Part shown: piece by piece, positions 15,767 to 25,000 of the stretch
How positions within the stretch are numbered: position 1 is the first letter of the stretch
How the letters are laid out: each line of letters starts with the position of its first letter
Source of the DNA: Ectobacillus ponti
GTDB lineage: Bacteria > Bacillota > Bacilli > Bacillales > Bacillaceae_G
Length of the DNA: 64,000 nt
Direction of reading: 5' to 3'
Assembly (NCBI RefSeq): GCF_024294785.1
Contig: NZ_JANCLT010000007.1
Span: 124,001 to 188,000, forward strand
Notes under the pieces: model-generated
Database searches by the model: none
The model's input: only the letters and a program-made list of their open reading frames with translations
What the model was told of the DNA's origin: nothing
Program-made: the position numbers and the translations under genes

Positions 15767-15780
15767 TGTAATCGATTACA
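15767..15780. promoter_or_regulatory. Palindromic LacI-type operator / cre-like site 1
   Basis: TGTAATCGATTACA is a perfect 14-bp palindrome 36 bases before the LacI-type regulator gene. An identical copy lies at 16847. It also fits the CcpA cre consensus TGNAANCGNWWNCA at every position. It is probably the autoregulatory operator, with CcpA binding as an alternative. Confidence 0.8.
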
Positions 15781-15816
15781 ATCGGTTCATAGCAACAGGG
15801 AAGGAAACGAGAGCGA

Positions 15817-16815
15817 ATGGTCAGGATTATGGATGTGGCAAAACGGGCCAACGTATCGACAGCGACAGTTTCCCGTGTGTTGAGCAAGCCCGAAGCTGTG
15901 CGCCGGGAGACAATTGAGAAGGTCATGGAGGCTGTGCAGGAGCTGAACTATCAACCGAATCTCTTAGCAAGGCAGCTGCGGCGGCTGGAGACAAAAACCA
16001 TTCTTGTGGTCGTTCCGGATATTACAAATACGTTCTTTTCCAAGGTGCTGCGGGGGATTGAGGCATTGACACTGGAGCATGGCTACCGTGTATTGCTCGG
16101 AGACACCGATAATGATGTGGAACAGGAGCTGGAATACTTAAGCATTCTGCAGCAAAAGCAGGCAGATGGACTGATCCTGCTGACAGCAAGGATGGAAGCC
16201 AGTGTTATTGAAGAAATGGCACAGCAATATCCCATCGTACTGGCTTGCGAGTATGTGGAGGGCGCCCAAATTCCGACGGTCTCCATTGACAACATCAGCA
16301 GCGCCAGGAAGGCAACGGAATACTTGATTCAACTTGGACACCAAAGAATCGGCTGCATCACGGGGCCGCTGACAATTGTGCTTGGGCACGACCGGCTGAA
16401 GGGGTTCCGCCAGGCAATGGCCCATAATGAATGTATGATTGACCCGCTGCTTGTGCAGGAGGGGGACTTCTCGTATGAGAGCGGCTTCAATATGATGACG
16501 AAGCTGCTGGCACTGGATGCACCGCCGACAGCCGTGTTTGCAGCAAGCGACCAGATGGCGATGGGAGCCGTGAAGGCTGTGCAGGCTAAGGGATTGACAG
16601 TGCCTGATGATATTTCCGTAATTGGGTTTGATGATATTGCTTTCTCAGCCCTGTTCGAACCAAGCCTGACAACAATTGCCCAGCCGGCCTATGAAATTGG
16701 CGTAAAGGCGGCAGAGCTGCTGCTGCAGCTCATACAGCAGGAAGAGATTCGCAGAGATCAGTATATTTTGCAGGATGAGCTGGTTGTCCGCCTGTCGACC
16801 TGCAAATGCAGGTGA
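15817..16815 (+). CDS. LacI/GalR-family transcriptional regulator
   Basis: A 332 aa regulator. The N-terminal helix-turn-helix reads MDVAKRANVSTATVSRVL, followed by a hinge helix NLLARQLRR and a periplasmic-binding-like effector domain (VVPDITNTFF, FAASDQMAMGA, VIGFDDIAFS). It most likely represses the adjacent sugar operon by binding the twin palindromes at 15767 and 16847. The effector sugar is unknown. ATG 15817 is used; ATG 15829 is possible. It is monocistronic or shares transcription with the operon downstream. Confidence 0.93.
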   Translation: MVRIMDVAKRANVSTATVSRVLSKPEAVRRETIEKVMEAVQELNYQPNLLARQLRRLETKTILVVVPDITNTFFSKVLRGIEALTLEHGYRVLLGDTDNDVEQELEYLSILQQKQADGLILLTARMEASVIEEMAQQYPIVLACEYVEGAQIPTVSIDNISSARKATEYLIQLGHQRIGCITGPLTIVLGHDRLKGFRQAMAHNECMIDPLLVQEGDFSYESGFNMMTKLLALDAPPTAVFAASDQMAMGAVKAVQAKGLTVPDDISVIGFDDIAFSALFEPSLTTIAQPAYEIGVKAAELLLQLIQQEEIRRDQYILQDELVVRLSTCKCR

Positions 16816-16846
16816 CAAAGCATAAGGCTTTTCTTTTTCAATGGGG

Positions 16847-16860
16847 TGTAATCGATTACA
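16847..16860. promoter_or_regulatory. Palindromic LacI-type operator / cre-like site 2
   Basis: TGTAATCGATTACA, identical to the site at 15767, lies 75 bases before the first structural gene of the sugar operon. This arrangement fits repression of the operon by the upstream LacI-type protein. Confidence 0.82.
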
Positions 16861-16935
16861 TCGAAAGGGGTGATGTGGGATCTCATGGGTGTATCCCCAA
16901 ACTTCAAAAACCAGGGATGAATGGAGGAAGCAGAG

Positions 16936-17757
16936 ATGAAGCTCGGTTATCAAACAAATACCTGGGGTGGTGTCGTTGGCCACCCGGCAGGTGTTACTTC
17001 TATCAGGGACTTATACTATCTGGCTAACGGATCAACAGAAGAGGCATTGCGTGACATTGCCGCGGCTGGCTATGGCGGCTTTGAAATCTTTGACGGCAAT
17101 CTCATGCAGTTCAAGGATCGTAAGGAAGAGTTTACAGCACTGCTGCAGGAGCACAAGCTAACCTTTATTGGCGTATATACAGGGGGCAATTTCATCTATC
17201 CGGATGTGCTGGAGGAGGAGCTGGCGAAGGTGGAGGAAACAGCGGCGCTGGCAGCTGAACTCGGTGCAGGGCATCTTATAGTCGGCGGCGGCGCGATCCG
17301 CGGCAATGGCATTCTGGAAAGTGATTATCAGGAGCTTGGCCAGGCGCTCGACCGTGTTGTGGCAATTGCCAAAAGGTATGGGCTCGTGCCAAGCTATCAC
17401 CCGCACCTTGGCACGATGGTGCAGTCTCCGGAGCAGCTCGATAAGCTGATGCCGCTGACAGCCATCCATCTTTGCCCGGACACAGCGCATATTGAAGCGG
17501 GAGGCGGCGACCCGGTGGATGTGATCCGCAAGTATGCAGACCGCATTAAGTATGTGCATTTCAAAGACTATGAAAATGGTGAATTCGTGCCGCTTGGCGA
17601 AGGACATCAGCAGTTTGATGACATGGTTGCCATCCTTGAAGCAAACGGCTACGAGGGCTGGGTGACGGTCGAGCTTGACAGCTACCCGGATCCGAAGCAG
17701 GGTGCTGCAATCAGCCGCCGCTTTTTACAAAAATATGAATCTGCGAAGCAAGCATAA
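16936..17757 (+). CDS. Sugar phosphate isomerase/epimerase-like TIM-barrel protein
   Basis: A 273 aa AP-endonuclease-2-type TIM barrel (IolE/xylose-isomerase-like). Likely metal ligands include E in GFEIFDG, H in SYHPHLGTM, D/H in CPDTAHIEAGG and E in VTVELDSYPDP. Such proteins isomerise, epimerise or dehydrate keto-sugars or cyclitols. The ATG at 16936 has GGAGG 8 bases upstream; an in-frame ATG at 16921 lies within that site and is rejected. It is the first gene of a seven-gene uptake and catabolic operon. The exact reaction is unknown. Confidence 0.85.
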   Translation: MKLGYQTNTWGGVVGHPAGVTSIRDLYYLANGSTEEALRDIAAAGYGGFEIFDGNLMQFKDRKEEFTALLQEHKLTFIGVYTGGNFIYPDVLEEELAKVEETAALAAELGAGHLIVGGGAIRGNGILESDYQELGQALDRVVAIAKRYGLVPSYHPHLGTMVQSPEQLDKLMPLTAIHLCPDTAHIEAGGGDPVDVIRKYADRIKYVHFKDYENGEFVPLGEGHQQFDDMVAILEANGYEGWVTVELDSYPDPKQGAAISRRFLQKYESAKQA

Positions 17758-17769
17758 CAGGAGGCCTAT

Positions 17770-18936
17770 ATGAAAAAGAAAACGACAGTTTTATTGACGG
17801 CAGTCATGACAGGGGCAATTATGCTATCCGCTTGCGGCAATGCCGGCACAGAAAAGGCAAGCAGCAGCGAGCAGAAGGAAGTAAATGTGGCGGCAACCGG
17901 ACCGCTGACAATCAATCCTGATATCCCGAGCGACAAGAAAATCATGAGCAAAGGGCCGCACGGCGAGGAAGCAGTATCTGCCAAAACACTGAAGCTGACA
18001 GAGGAAGAAATCGATAAGATCAAGCAGGGCAAGTATAAGGCAGCCATCGTCATGCACTATGCGGGCAATGACTGGTCCACTGCGCAGATTAACGGCTTGA
18101 AGGCTGCCTTCAAGCGAATGGGCATTGAGGTGGTGGCTGTAACAGATGCCCAGTTTAAAGCCGAGAAGCAGGTATCTGATCTGGAAACCGTACTGGCACA
18201 AAAGCCGGATCTGATTGTCAGTATCCCAGTTGATGCTGTGTCCACGGCAGATGCTTACAAAAAAGCAGCGGCAGCCGGAGTGAAGCTTGTATTCATGGAC
18301 AACGCGCCGCAGGGACTGCAGGCTGGCAAGGATTATGTGAGCGTTGTTTCTGCTGACAATTATGGAAACGGAATTGAAGCGGCCGACATTATGGCAAAGC
18401 AACTTGGCGAGAAAGGTGACATCGGCGTCGTCTTTCATGATGCGGACTTCTTCGTAACAAAGCAGCGTACAGAAGCGTTTGAAGCAACTATGAAGGAAAA
18501 ATATCCAAACATTAAAATTGTGGCGCGCGGCGGTGTTACTGACCCGAACCAAGGGGAGAAGGTAGCCTCTGCGATGCTGACTAAGAATCCGAACTTAAAA
18601 GGCATTTTTGCGGTATGGGATGTGCCGGCTGAAGGCGTGCTGGCAGCCGTACGCACGGCAGGCCGCAATGATCTGGCCATCACAACGATTGACCTTGGCA
18701 CAAACGTGGCATTAGATATTGCTTCCGGCGGCAACGTAAAGGGTCTTGGCGCTCAGCTGCCGTATGACCAGGGCATTTCCGAGGCAATCCTGGCAGGCTA
18801 TGCTTTTCTCGGCAAGCAGGCTCCGCCATACGTAGCAGTGCCATCCATGAAGGTAACAAAAGAAAACGTACTGGATGCCTGGAAGCTTGTGTATCATCAG
18901 GATGCTCCTGACGTAATCCAAAAAGCAGCGAAATAA
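17770..18936 (+). CDS. Sugar ABC transporter substrate-binding lipoprotein
   Basis: A 388 aa type I periplasmic-binding protein (RbsB-like) with an N-terminal lipoprotein signal: lipobox LSAC with C22. The mature domain carries the two-lobe pattern, including IVMHYAGNDW, LIVSIPVDAV, GVVFHDADFF and GIFAVWDVPAEG. It is anchored outside the membrane and delivers the ligand to the permease encoded at 21674. It starts 12 bases after the TIM-barrel gene with AGGAGG. The ligand is likely a sugar, cyclitol or related polyol, inferred from neighbours. Confidence 0.92.
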   Translation: MKKKTTVLLTAVMTGAIMLSACGNAGTEKASSSEQKEVNVAATGPLTINPDIPSDKKIMSKGPHGEEAVSAKTLKLTEEEIDKIKQGKYKAAIVMHYAGNDWSTAQINGLKAAFKRMGIEVVAVTDAQFKAEKQVSDLETVLAQKPDLIVSIPVDAVSTADAYKKAAAAGVKLVFMDNAPQGLQAGKDYVSVVSADNYGNGIEAADIMAKQLGEKGDIGVVFHDADFFVTKQRTEAFEATMKEKYPNIKIVARGGVTDPNQGEKVASAMLTKNPNLKGIFAVWDVPAEGVLAAVRTAGRNDLAITTIDLGTNVALDIASGGNVKGLGAQLPYDQGISEAILAGYAFLGKQAPPYVAVPSMKVTKENVLDAWKLVYHQDAPDVIQKAAK

Positions 18937-18951
18937 GGGAGGCATATTTAT

Positions 18952-20136
18952 ATGAAAAAATTAAACGTAGGAATGATTGGCGGCGGATTTATGGGCAAGG
19001 CGCATGCACTCGCATATGCAGGCATGCCGATGTTTTTCTGGCCGGCACCCGCGATTCCGCACCGCCACACAGTGGTGGATGTAACAGACGAACTGGCAAA
19101 GAACGCAGCGGCGCGTCTGGGCTTCGACAACTACTCTTCTGACTGGAGAGCGGTAGTTGAGAATCCGGAAATCGATATTATTGATATCGTAACACCAAAT
19201 GACTCCCATGCAGAAATTGCAATCGCAGCAGCAAAAGCCGGCAAGCATATCATTTCAGAAAAGCCATTGGCGCGCAATGCCGCTGAGGCGAAGCTGATGC
19301 TGGATGCAGTCAGAGCAGCCGGCGTAAAGCACATGGTAGCCTTCAACTACCGGAGAACACCGGCGGTTGCGCTGGCCAAGAAATATATTGAAGAAGGCCG
19401 TATCGGCAAAATCCTGAACTTCCGAGGCACATATCTGCAGGATTGGTCTGCTGATCCGAACTCTCCGCTGTCTTGGCGCTTCCAAAAGAAGATTGCTGGC
19501 TCTGGCGCGCTCGGTGACATTGGTACGCATGTAGTAGATTTCGCCCGCTACCTCGTCGGTGAGATTTCTGACGTAATGGCAGTGGCGCAGACATGGATTC
19601 CAGAACGGCCGCTGCAAACAGGCGGCGCTGACAAGCTTGGCACGGTTAAAGGCGACAATGAAGCACCAAAAGGCGCGGTGGATGTAGATGACGAGTTTAT
19701 TACTCTGGTGAAGTTCGCGAACGGCGCAATCGGCAGCATTGAAGCGACACGCAATGCTTGGGGCCGCAACAATTTCCTGACCTTTGAAATTCACGGTGAA
19801 AAAGGCTCTCTGTATTTTAACTACGAGCGCCGTGATGAACTGAAGGTCAGCTTTGCGGATGATCCGGCTGACAGCCGCGGCTTCCGTACTGTCTACACAG
19901 GACCTGCTCATCCGTACGGTGAAGGCCTATGGCCAATTCCGGCACTGGGCATTGGCTACGGCGAAACAAAGATTATTGAAACATACGATTTTCTGAAGTC
20001 CATTGCGTCCGACACAAGTGTGTCACCGGATTTTGCTGATGGCTACCAAATCGCGGTTATTGCGGATGCCATCCTGGAGTCAGCAGAGAAGGGTGTTTGG
20101 GTGAAAGCTGCAGCGGAGCTGGCGGAAGTAAAGTAG
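18952..20136 (+). CDS. Gfo/Idh/MocA-family oxidoreductase 1
   Basis: A 394 aa NAD(P)-dependent dehydrogenase. The Rossmann fold begins VGMIGGGFMGKAHA, with EKPLA (catalytic Lys) at about residues 103-107 and the C-terminal alpha/beta substrate domain with GDIGTHVVD (catalytic Asp/His). Family members oxidise sugars, inositols or glycosides at a ring hydroxyl. A second member of the same family lies at 22679; both contain YLQDW in the substrate domain and may act in sequence or on related substrates. GGGAGG lies upstream of the ATG. Confidence 0.92.
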   Translation: MKKLNVGMIGGGFMGKAHALAYAGMPMFFWPAPAIPHRHTVVDVTDELAKNAAARLGFDNYSSDWRAVVENPEIDIIDIVTPNDSHAEIAIAAAKAGKHIISEKPLARNAAEAKLMLDAVRAAGVKHMVAFNYRRTPAVALAKKYIEEGRIGKILNFRGTYLQDWSADPNSPLSWRFQKKIAGSGALGDIGTHVVDFARYLVGEISDVMAVAQTWIPERPLQTGGADKLGTVKGDNEAPKGAVDVDDEFITLVKFANGAIGSIEATRNAWGRNNFLTFEIHGEKGSLYFNYERRDELKVSFADDPADSRGFRTVYTGPAHPYGEGLWPIPALGIGYGETKIIETYDFLKSIASDTSVSPDFADGYQIAVIADAILESAEKGVWVKAAAELAEVK

Positions 20137-20144
20137 TGGAAGGG

Positions 20145-20167
20145 GAGGCTGCTGCATAAGCAGCCTC
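20145..20167 (+). other. Intercistronic stem-loop in the sugar operon
   Basis: GAGGCTGCT and AGCAGCCTC form a perfect 9-bp stem with a 5-nt loop between the oxidoreductase and ABC ATPase genes. There is no T-run, so it is more likely an mRNA processing or stability element than a terminator. Confidence 0.6.
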
Positions 20168-20193
20168 TATCTCAAGTGAAGAAGGTGAACAGC

Positions 20194-21693
20194 GTGGAGC
20201 AGCCAATGCTTGCCATGAAGGGTGTTTCCAAAGCATTTAACGGCATTACAGTTCTCGATTCAGTAGATTTCTCTGTACAACGCGGCGAGGTGCATGCGCT
20301 TATGGGCGGCAACGGGGCAGGGAAATCTACTTTAATGAAGATTCTGACGGGTGTATACACAGCCGATGCAGGCGAGATTTTCATAGAAGGGCAGAAGGTG
20401 TCCATCCAAAGCATGGAGGATGCCCGCGATAACTATATCTCCATGATTTTTCAAGAGTTCAGCTTAATTCCGACACTGACAGTTGCCCAAAATATGTTTC
20501 TGACCAGGGAACCGAAAACATCGCTTGGCCTGCTGAATGATAAGGAAGGAATTGAGAAGGCAAGGGAGCTGCTCGAAGAATTGGAGGTGGCAATTGATCC
20601 AAACGATGTGGTGGCAGACCTTGGGGTTGGCTATTGGCAGATGACTGAAATTGCCAAGGCCTTGTCGCAGGAGGCCAAAATTCTCATCATGGACGAGCCG
20701 ACATCCTCTTTAACGAAAAAGGAAACAGAGGTCCTGTTCTCTTTTATTCGCAAGCTGAAGACCAAGGGATACTCCATCGTTTACATTTCCCACCGGATGG
20801 ACGAAATTTTTGAAATTTGCGACCGCATTACGATTTTGCGTGATGGTAAGCTGGTGGCGACTGAGCGATGCGCGGATACGACACTAGAAGCCGTGATCGG
20901 GCATATTGTCGGCACCGACATGAGCAAGGCTTTTGAGTGGAAGGAGCGAACCTACGCGACGGATGTTACCCCGGTGCTGCAGGTCAAAGGCTTGCATGCC
21001 GGTACGAAGGTGAAGGATGTCAGCTTTTCCATTTATCCGGGCGAAATTCTTGGCGTTGCCGGTCTCATGGGCAGCGGACGTTCGGAAATGGCCCGGGCCA
21101 TCTTCGGAATCGATGCCAAGGACAGCGGCGAGGTGCTCATACACGGCAAGCCGCAAACCATTAAGGGTGCACCGGATGCGGTAAAAGCCGGGCTGGCGCT
21201 CATTCCGGAGGACCGCCGCGTGCAGGGGCTTGTGCTCGAGCATAGCGTGAAGGACAACATCATTCTTCCGATTATTTCCAAGCTGCGGAAGGGCATGATC
21301 TTGGATGACAGGAAAGCGGAGGAAGTAGCGGAAAGCCTGGTCAAGAAGCTGCGTATTAAAACAGACAATATCTTTAAAACGGCAAGGCTGCTGTCGGGCG
21401 GCAATCAGCAAAAAATTGTGCTGGCCAAATGGCTGGCCAACAATCCGACCGCCCTGCTGCTGGATGAACCGACAATTGGGGTGGACATCGGCGCCAAGAC
21501 AGAAATTATAGACGTCATTCGTGATTTGGCGGACAGCGGCAAAGCGATTCTTGTCATCTCCTCAGAAATTCCGGAGCTGCTTGCGCTGAGCGACCGTGTG
21601 ATTGTTATGCATGAGGGAACCATTGTAAAGGAACTAAAACGGACAGATATTCAAACAGAGGAGGATTTGCAGCATGCCATCCAAGGGTATTGA
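20194..21693 (+). CDS. Sugar ABC transporter ATPase (RbsA/MglA type, two nucleotide-binding domains)
   Basis: A 499 aa fused ATPase. The first domain has Walker A GGNGAGKST and Walker B ILIMDEP. The second has the degenerate loop GLMGSGRSE typical of RbsA/MglA, plus signature LSGGNQQK and Walker B LLLDEP. It powers uptake by the permease encoded next. The GTG at 20194 is chosen because AAGGTG lies 6 or so bases upstream; an in-frame GTG at 20176 has no ribosome site. It overlaps the permease gene by 20 bases. Confidence 0.93.
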   Translation: MEQPMLAMKGVSKAFNGITVLDSVDFSVQRGEVHALMGGNGAGKSTLMKILTGVYTADAGEIFIEGQKVSIQSMEDARDNYISMIFQEFSLIPTLTVAQNMFLTREPKTSLGLLNDKEGIEKARELLEELEVAIDPNDVVADLGVGYWQMTEIAKALSQEAKILIMDEPTSSLTKKETEVLFSFIRKLKTKGYSIVYISHRMDEIFEICDRITILRDGKLVATERCADTTLEAVIGHIVGTDMSKAFEWKERTYATDVTPVLQVKGLHAGTKVKDVSFSIYPGEILGVAGLMGSGRSEMARAIFGIDAKDSGEVLIHGKPQTIKGAPDAVKAGLALIPEDRRVQGLVLEHSVKDNIILPIISKLRKGMILDDRKAEEVAESLVKKLRIKTDNIFKTARLLSGGNQQKIVLAKWLANNPTALLLDEPTIGVDIGAKTEIIDVIRDLADSGKAILVISSEIPELLALSDRVIVMHEGTIVKELKRTDIQTEEDLQHAIQGY

Positions 21694-22663
21694 GACAAGC
21701 GGCCAGCCAGTGATAAAGCAACAGCCGCTGAAGAGGCTGGAGTGGCGCAATTACATTGTGTATCTGGCTTTTGTGGGTGTAATTATCTATTTCTCTCTCA
21801 CTTTATATGATAAGGGCTTTGTAACAAGTGATAACATCCTAAATATTGCTAGACAAACAGCGATGATTTCTATTATGGGCCTCGCAATGACATTTGTAAT
21901 CAGCACTGGAGAAATTGATTTGTCTGTCGGCTCCATTGCTGCCTTGTCTTCTCTGACAGCAGCACTTGCCCTAAAGATGGGACTCGGGCTCGTCGGCGGC
22001 TTGGCAGCTGGTCTGGGAACAGGTCTGGTGGTTGGTTTAGTAAATGGTTTGCTGGTAACGAAGGTGGCCATTCCGTCCTTCCTCGTCACCCTCGGTACAA
22101 TGGGGGCAGTCAAGGGCTTGGCAATGTGGAGCACCAACACAGCCCCTGTTCCGATCGTGGATGCCACCTTCAATTTTGTATTTGGCTCCGGTGACATCGG
22201 CAAGCTTCCCATTCTGCTGGTCTGGACATTGGCAGCAACCATTGTTGCCCACATTTTACTGCGAAAAACTGCTTTTGGCCGCCAAACATTGGCAACTGGG
22301 GGCAACGAAAGTGCAGCCAGATTTTCCGGTGTGAAGACAGATCGAATTAAGCTGTACGTTTTTCTTGGCACAGGCTTGATGGCGGGACTGGCCGGGCTTC
22401 TGTATGCGGGCCGAATGCACGCCGGGCGCTTTACATTCGGCGATGGCGATGAGCTATCTGTCATTGCAGCGGTCATTCTCGGCGGCACAAGCTTATTTGG
22501 CGGCATTGGCACGGTTATCGGCACAGTCATTGGTTCCCTGATGATTGGTACCATTAACAATGGTCTTATCTTGATGGGTCTGGACGTCAGCCAACAAATG
22601 ATTATTAAGGGCTTGATTATCATCCTCGCCGTGGCTTTTGGCAAAAAGGCAGCAAAGAAGTAA
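21674..22663 (+). CDS. Sugar ABC transporter permease (RbsC-like)
   Basis: A 329 aa integral membrane protein with about 8-10 transmembrane segments and the BPD_transp_2 hallmarks ISTGEIDLSVGSIAAL and VIAAVILGGTSLFGGIGTV. It forms the homodimeric channel of the ribose/galactose-type importer with the ATPase and binding protein of this operon. GGAGG lies in the end of the ATPase gene, so translation is coupled. Confidence 0.93.
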   Translation: MPSKGIETSGQPVIKQQPLKRLEWRNYIVYLAFVGVIIYFSLTLYDKGFVTSDNILNIARQTAMISIMGLAMTFVISTGEIDLSVGSIAALSSLTAALALKMGLGLVGGLAAGLGTGLVVGLVNGLLVTKVAIPSFLVTLGTMGAVKGLAMWSTNTAPVPIVDATFNFVFGSGDIGKLPILLVWTLAATIVAHILLRKTAFGRQTLATGGNESAARFSGVKTDRIKLYVFLGTGLMAGLAGLLYAGRMHAGRFTFGDGDELSVIAAVILGGTSLFGGIGTVIGTVIGSLMIGTINNGLILMGLDVSQQMIIKGLIIILAVAFGKKAAKK

Positions 22664-22678
22664 AGGGAGGTCAGCGAC

Positions 22679-23848
22679 GTGGAAAAAATCAAAGTGGGCA
22701 TTATCGGCACAGGATTTATCGGACCGACCCATATTGAAGCAATCAGACGGCTTGGTTTTGTGGAGGTGGTCGGCCTGGCGGAAAACAGTCAGGCTGCTGC
22801 TGAACAGAAGGCAGCAGCACTCAGCATTCCAAAGGCGTACGGGTCTTATCAGGACATGCTGCAGGATCCGGACATTCAGGTGATCCATAACTGCACGCCG
22901 AATCATCTTCATTTTACGATTAATAAGGAAATTATTTTGGCAGGCAAGCATGTTCTGTCTGAAAAGCCGCTGGCAATGACAAGCAGCGAGTCTGCTGAAC
23001 TGCTGGCGCTGGCAAAGCAGCATGGAGTTGTGCACGGGGTAAACTTTAATTACCGCCAGTACGCAGCCGTGCAGCAGCTCGCCTCCATGGTACGCACAGG
23101 GGACCTTGGCCATATACATTTGGTGCACGGAAGCTACCTGCAGGATTGGCTGCTGTATGAGACTGATTTTAACTGGCGCCTTTCTCCGGAAGCAGGCGGC
23201 AACTCCCGGGCAGTGGCAGACATCGGCTCCCACTGGTGTGATACTGTACAGTATGTAACGGGCAAACGCATTACAGAAGTGTTCGCCGACCTTGCAACAG
23301 TCATTCCTGTGCGAAAAAAGAGCAAGGGCGGTGCTGCAACCTTCACTTCTCAGCGGGAGGAAACAGAGTACGAGGACGTAGAAATCCGCACAGAGGACTA
23401 TGCATCTGTTCTCATTAAATTGGAAGACGGCTCCCGCGGAGTATTTACAGTGTCACAGGTAAGCGCCGGCCGCAAGAACCGCCTGAGCTTTGAGCTCGAC
23501 GGAAGCAAGCATGCCGCCTTCTGGAACCAGGAGGAGCCGGAAAAGCTTTGGTTCGGCCACCGTGATAAGCCGAATGAGGTGCTGCTGGCAGACCCGGCCT
23601 TGTTCTTGCCGGATGCCAAGCCGTTCATCCACCATCCGGGCGGCCATAACGAGGGCTGGCCGGATGCGCTGAAGAATATGATGCAGAACTTCTACGGATT
23701 TATTCGCGCTGGCAAGGATCCGCAGCAGGATCAGGCAAGCTTCGCCACATTCGCAGACGGGCATATTTCCATGTGCATTACGGATGCCATTCTGCGCAGC
23801 CATGCCGAGCAGCGCTGGGTGAAGGTAGCCGAGGAGGAATTTGCATGA
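22679..23848 (+). CDS. Gfo/Idh/MocA-family oxidoreductase 2
   Basis: A 389 aa dehydrogenase with Rossmann start VGIIGTGFIGPTHIEAI, EKPLAM at about residues 93-98, and DIGSHWCDTVQ in the catalytic region. It is distinct from oxidoreductase 1 of the same operon (different cofactor-loop and C-terminal sequence). The start is GTG with GGGAGG upstream. Its stop overlaps the start of the following TIM-barrel gene (ATGA). Substrate unknown; a sugar, glycoside or cyclitol is inferred. Confidence 0.92.
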   Translation: MEKIKVGIIGTGFIGPTHIEAIRRLGFVEVVGLAENSQAAAEQKAAALSIPKAYGSYQDMLQDPDIQVIHNCTPNHLHFTINKEIILAGKHVLSEKPLAMTSSESAELLALAKQHGVVHGVNFNYRQYAAVQQLASMVRTGDLGHIHLVHGSYLQDWLLYETDFNWRLSPEAGGNSRAVADIGSHWCDTVQYVTGKRITEVFADLATVIPVRKKSKGGAATFTSQREETEYEDVEIRTEDYASVLIKLEDGSRGVFTVSQVSAGRKNRLSFELDGSKHAAFWNQEEPEKLWFGHRDKPNEVLLADPALFLPDAKPFIHHPGGHNEGWPDALKNMMQNFYGFIRAGKDPQQDQASFATFADGHISMCITDAILRSHAEQRWVKVAEEEFA

Positions 23849-24816
23849 AGCTTGGTGTATTTACAGTCTTGTATCAAAGCCTGCCGTTTGAAGCCATGCT
23901 GGATAAGCTGCAAAGCATGGGTGTGGAAGCTGTGGAGATTGGCACTGGCAACTACCCGGGCACAAACCACTGCAACCCGGAGGAGCTGCTGAACAACCCG
24001 GAAAAGCTGCGCGCCTTCAAGCAAGCCATTACAAGCCGCGGTTTGATCATCAGTGCTCTCAGCTGCCACGGCAATCCGCTGCATCCGAACCCAGAGATTG
24101 CTGCCGCCGCGCACCAGACTTGGCGCAATACGGTTCTTTTGGCAGAGCAGCTCGGGGTTGCGGTCATCAATCTCTTCTCCGGCTGTCCCGGCGACCAGCC
24201 GGGAGCAAAAGCGCCGAACTGGGTCACCTGCTCCTGGCCGCCGGAATACCTGGAGGTGTTAAGCTGGCAGTGGGATGAGGTGGTTCTTCCATACTGGAAG
24301 CGGGAAGCGGAGTTTGCCGAGATGCACGGTGTGCATAAGATTGCCTTTGAAATGCACCCTGGCTTTGTTGTGTATAATCCAGAAACGCTCCTGAAGCTGC
24401 GGGAACATGCCGGTCCAAGCATTGGCGCCAATTTCGACCCAAGTCACCTTATCTGGCAGGGCATCGACCCGGTGGAAGCCATCAAGGAGTTGGGCAAGGA
24501 GGGAGCCATCTTCCACTTCCATGCCAAGGACACTTACTTGGACAAAGCAAACATCAGCCGGAATGGCATGCTGGACACGAAGCACTACAGTGATATCTTA
24601 AACCGCTCCTGGACCTTCCGCTCGGTTGGCTACGGCCAAGATAAAAAGCGATGGAAGGATATGGTGAGTGCGCTGCGGGCAGTTGGATATGATTATGTCA
24701 TTTCTATTGAGCATGAAGACATGCTGGCATCTGTAGACGAAGGCCTGGGGAAAGCCATTTCCCTGCTCAAGGATGTGATGTTTACAGAGCAGACTGCGGA
24801 TATGTGGTGGGCCTAG
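23845..24816 (+). CDS. Second sugar phosphate isomerase/epimerase-like TIM-barrel protein
   Basis: A 323 aa AP-endonuclease-2-type TIM barrel with AVEIGTGNYPG, SCHGNPLHPN, AFEMHPGFVVYNPE (metal-ligand Glu/His), GANFDPSHLIWQG, FHFHAKDTYLD and SIEHED. It contains the full complement of Glu/His/Asp residues expected for a divalent metal site. The ATGA overlap couples it to oxidoreductase 2. Pairs of Gfo/Idh enzymes and such barrels occur in cyclitol and 3-keto-glycoside pathways. The gene ends with MWWA and is the last of the operon. Confidence 0.88.
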   Translation: MKLGVFTVLYQSLPFEAMLDKLQSMGVEAVEIGTGNYPGTNHCNPEELLNNPEKLRAFKQAITSRGLIISALSCHGNPLHPNPEIAAAAHQTWRNTVLLAEQLGVAVINLFSGCPGDQPGAKAPNWVTCSWPPEYLEVLSWQWDEVVLPYWKREAEFAEMHGVHKIAFEMHPGFVVYNPETLLKLREHAGPSIGANFDPSHLIWQGIDPVEAIKELGKEGAIFHFHAKDTYLDKANISRNGMLDTKHYSDILNRSWTFRSVGYGQDKKRWKDMVSALRAVGYDYVISIEHEDMLASVDEGLGKAISLLKDVMFTEQTADMWWA

Positions 24817-24969
24817 GAGACAAACAGCGAAAGTTACCCTCTTGTTTTTGTCCAGCCAGATTAGCCAAAATTGAGCATTTCCGATCATTATGGACGGATT
24901 CAGGCGAAAGTAAGAGGCTGCCTACTATGCCAGTGTCCAACTTTTGGGGCTGGTATAAGACCATACGAA

Positions 24970-25000
24970 AGAGAGGCTGTTCCGGCGGAACAGCCTCTCT
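24970..25000. terminator. Strong hairpin between convergent sugar operon and yutG
   Basis: AGAGAGGCTGTTCC and GGAACAGCCTCTCT form a perfect 14-bp stem with a 3-nt loop. T-tails are short on both strands. Its position between convergent genes suggests a bidirectional terminator. Confidence 0.7.
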
